Shown: in pieces, positions 63,445 through 64,000 of the stretch
Position numbering within the stretch: the stretch's first letter is position 1
Layout of the letters: every line of letters begins with the position of its first letter
Origin: Aurantiacibacter marinus
GTDB lineage: Bacteria; Pseudomonadota; Alphaproteobacteria; Sphingomonadales; Sphingomonadaceae
Length of the DNA stretch: 64,000 nt
NCBI RefSeq assembly: GCF_001021555.1
Contig: NZ_LDCP01000001.1
Location: forward strand, 1,116,001-1,180,000
Direction of reading: 5' to 3'
Translations under genes and position numbers: made by a program
Notes under the pieces: generated by a model
What the model was told of the DNA's origin: nothing
The model's input: only the letters and a program-made list of their open reading frames with translations
Database searches by the model: none

Positions 63445-64000
63445 GGCGCTGTGCGGCGCAATGCTGCTTGCATTGTCGACGGTACCGGCTGCTGCGCAGG
63501 ACCAGGCATCTCCGCAGGAAGTGCCATCGCCGCATACAATTGGGTTGATGGGAACGGTTCCGATTTACTGGGGAGAGGCCGCCGGGTTCGAAGAGCTGAT
63601 TGCCGGCAATGCGCCACCCCATTGGGCGCGCAAGGTGCTGGAACGCCGCGCGGCAATTGCTCCGCTGGACTATTTATCGGAAGCAGCCCTTTCGCCCCAC
63701 CGTCATCTCCTGCTCGCTCAGCCGCGCGGTTTGAACGGGGAGGAAAACGTCGCGCTCGACGCGTGGGTGCGCGGGGGAGGGCGCCTGCTGCTGTTTGCCG
63801 ATCCGTGGATGACAGGCGAATCGCGCTTTCATGTCGGAGACAGGCGCAGGCCGCAGGATATTGCACTGTTGTCACCGATTCTGGCCCGCTGGGGTCTTGA
63901 GATGCGCCTTGAGGACAATTCCGGCGGTGACCACGATCACAGCGAAGTCGAATATGTCCGGCATGGTGATCAGGTGTTGCCGACCAGTCTGGCCGGGCAA
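63428..64000 (+). CDS. Exported protein resembling the GldG/DUF4350-like family (partial, runs off the window)
   Basis: Open frame from the ATG at 63428 through the last base (191 codons), missing its C-terminus. The signal peptide is MLRSNKALCGAMLLALSTVP, cleavage after AAAQ. The mature sequence begins with a short Asp/Gln/Ser stretch, then TIGLMGTVPIYWGEAAGFEELI and an alpha/beta region with HRHLLLAQPRGLNGEENVALDAWVRGGGRLLLFADPWMTGES. The element 'gene-level block before a hydrophobic strand ending in LLLFADP' is typical of the IFT52/GldG glutamine-amidotransferase-like fold, in which this loop binds ligand. It overlaps the preceding gene by 17 bases. Function is not established. Confidence 0.75.
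   Translation, partial: MLRSNKALCGAMLLALSTVPAAAQDQASPQEVPSPHTIGLMGTVPIYWGEAAGFEELIAGNAPPHWARKVLERRAAIAPLDYLSEAALSPHRHLLLAQPRGLNGEENVALDAWVRGGGRLLLFADPWMTGESRFHVGDRRRPQDIALLSPILARWGLEMRLEDNSGGDHDHSEVEYVRHGDQVLPTSLAGQ

Overview
The window reads as a chromosomal segment of an alphaproteobacterium of the Sphingomonadales, most likely an Erythrobacter/Altererythrobacter-type organism. The basis is gene content and order (argS, SPOR protein, nagZ, scpA, scpB, tatABC; glnB-glnA; tamA-tamB next to bpt; a cpa/tad cluster; a very large TonB-dependent receptor), moderately high GC, and family-level recognition of the proteins. I could run no database search. I see no rRNA, tRNA, CRISPR array, insertion sequence or integrated phage; almost all of the window is housekeeping or envelope-related coding DNA.

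Layout. 1-9.1 kb: an M16 zinc protease lipoprotein (cut by the left edge), divergent clpB with a candidate sigma-32 promoter, a 580-base regulatory gap holding a perfect CRP/FNR-type palindrome, and a 1142-residue TonB-dependent receptor closed by a strong terminator. 9.2-11.5 kb: HSD10-type SDR, mtnP, MarR regulator. 11.6-19.0 kb, minus strand: a Flp/Tad pilus cluster cpaA-cpaB-cpaC-cpaD-cpaE-tadB-tadC, without the CpaF ATPase or an Flp pilin. 19.1-24.6 kb: alpha/beta hydrolase with an unusual start, D-arginine-dehydrogenase-like oxidase, YegP-type protein, rnhA, thrB, ispH, a lipoprotein. 24.7-31.5 kb: argS, SPOR protein, nagZ, scpAB and tatABC, a co-directional run for translation, wall recycling, chromosome condensation and protein export. 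31.6-46.5 kb: small membrane protein, YtcJ-like amidohydrolase, hydroxyisobutyrate-dehydrogenase-like enzyme, threonine ammonia-lyase, bpt, tamA-tamB, fasciclin lipoprotein, an Asn/Gly/Arg-rich secreted protein, and a divergent unit of a GH24 lysozyme against an XRE regulator plus six-TM membrane protein.

46.5-64 kb: glnB-glnA behind a candidate sigma-54 promoter, argC, an orphan SH3 protein, M17 aminopeptidase, DUF3298-type lipoprotein, map, a lipoprotein cytochrome c, ccmA-ccmB, pterin dehydratase, two adjacent paralogous SDRs coupled to an S9 peptidase, a large secreted lipoprotein coupled to a DNA glycosylase, a 2Fe-2S ferredoxin, a cysteine synthase, and two envelope proteins running to the right edge.

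The most interesting spot is 44.9-46.5 kb: three palindromic operators at an exact 17-bp centre-to-centre spacing lie between a cytoplasmic-type lysozyme and a repressor/membrane-protein pair. This resembles a small domesticated lysis-type switch, although the function is inference. Other points worth a second look are the missing pilus ATPase, a gene whose best ribosome binding site faces an ATT codon, the SH3 remnant between the aminopeptidase and argC, and calcium-loop-like motifs in the TonB receptor.
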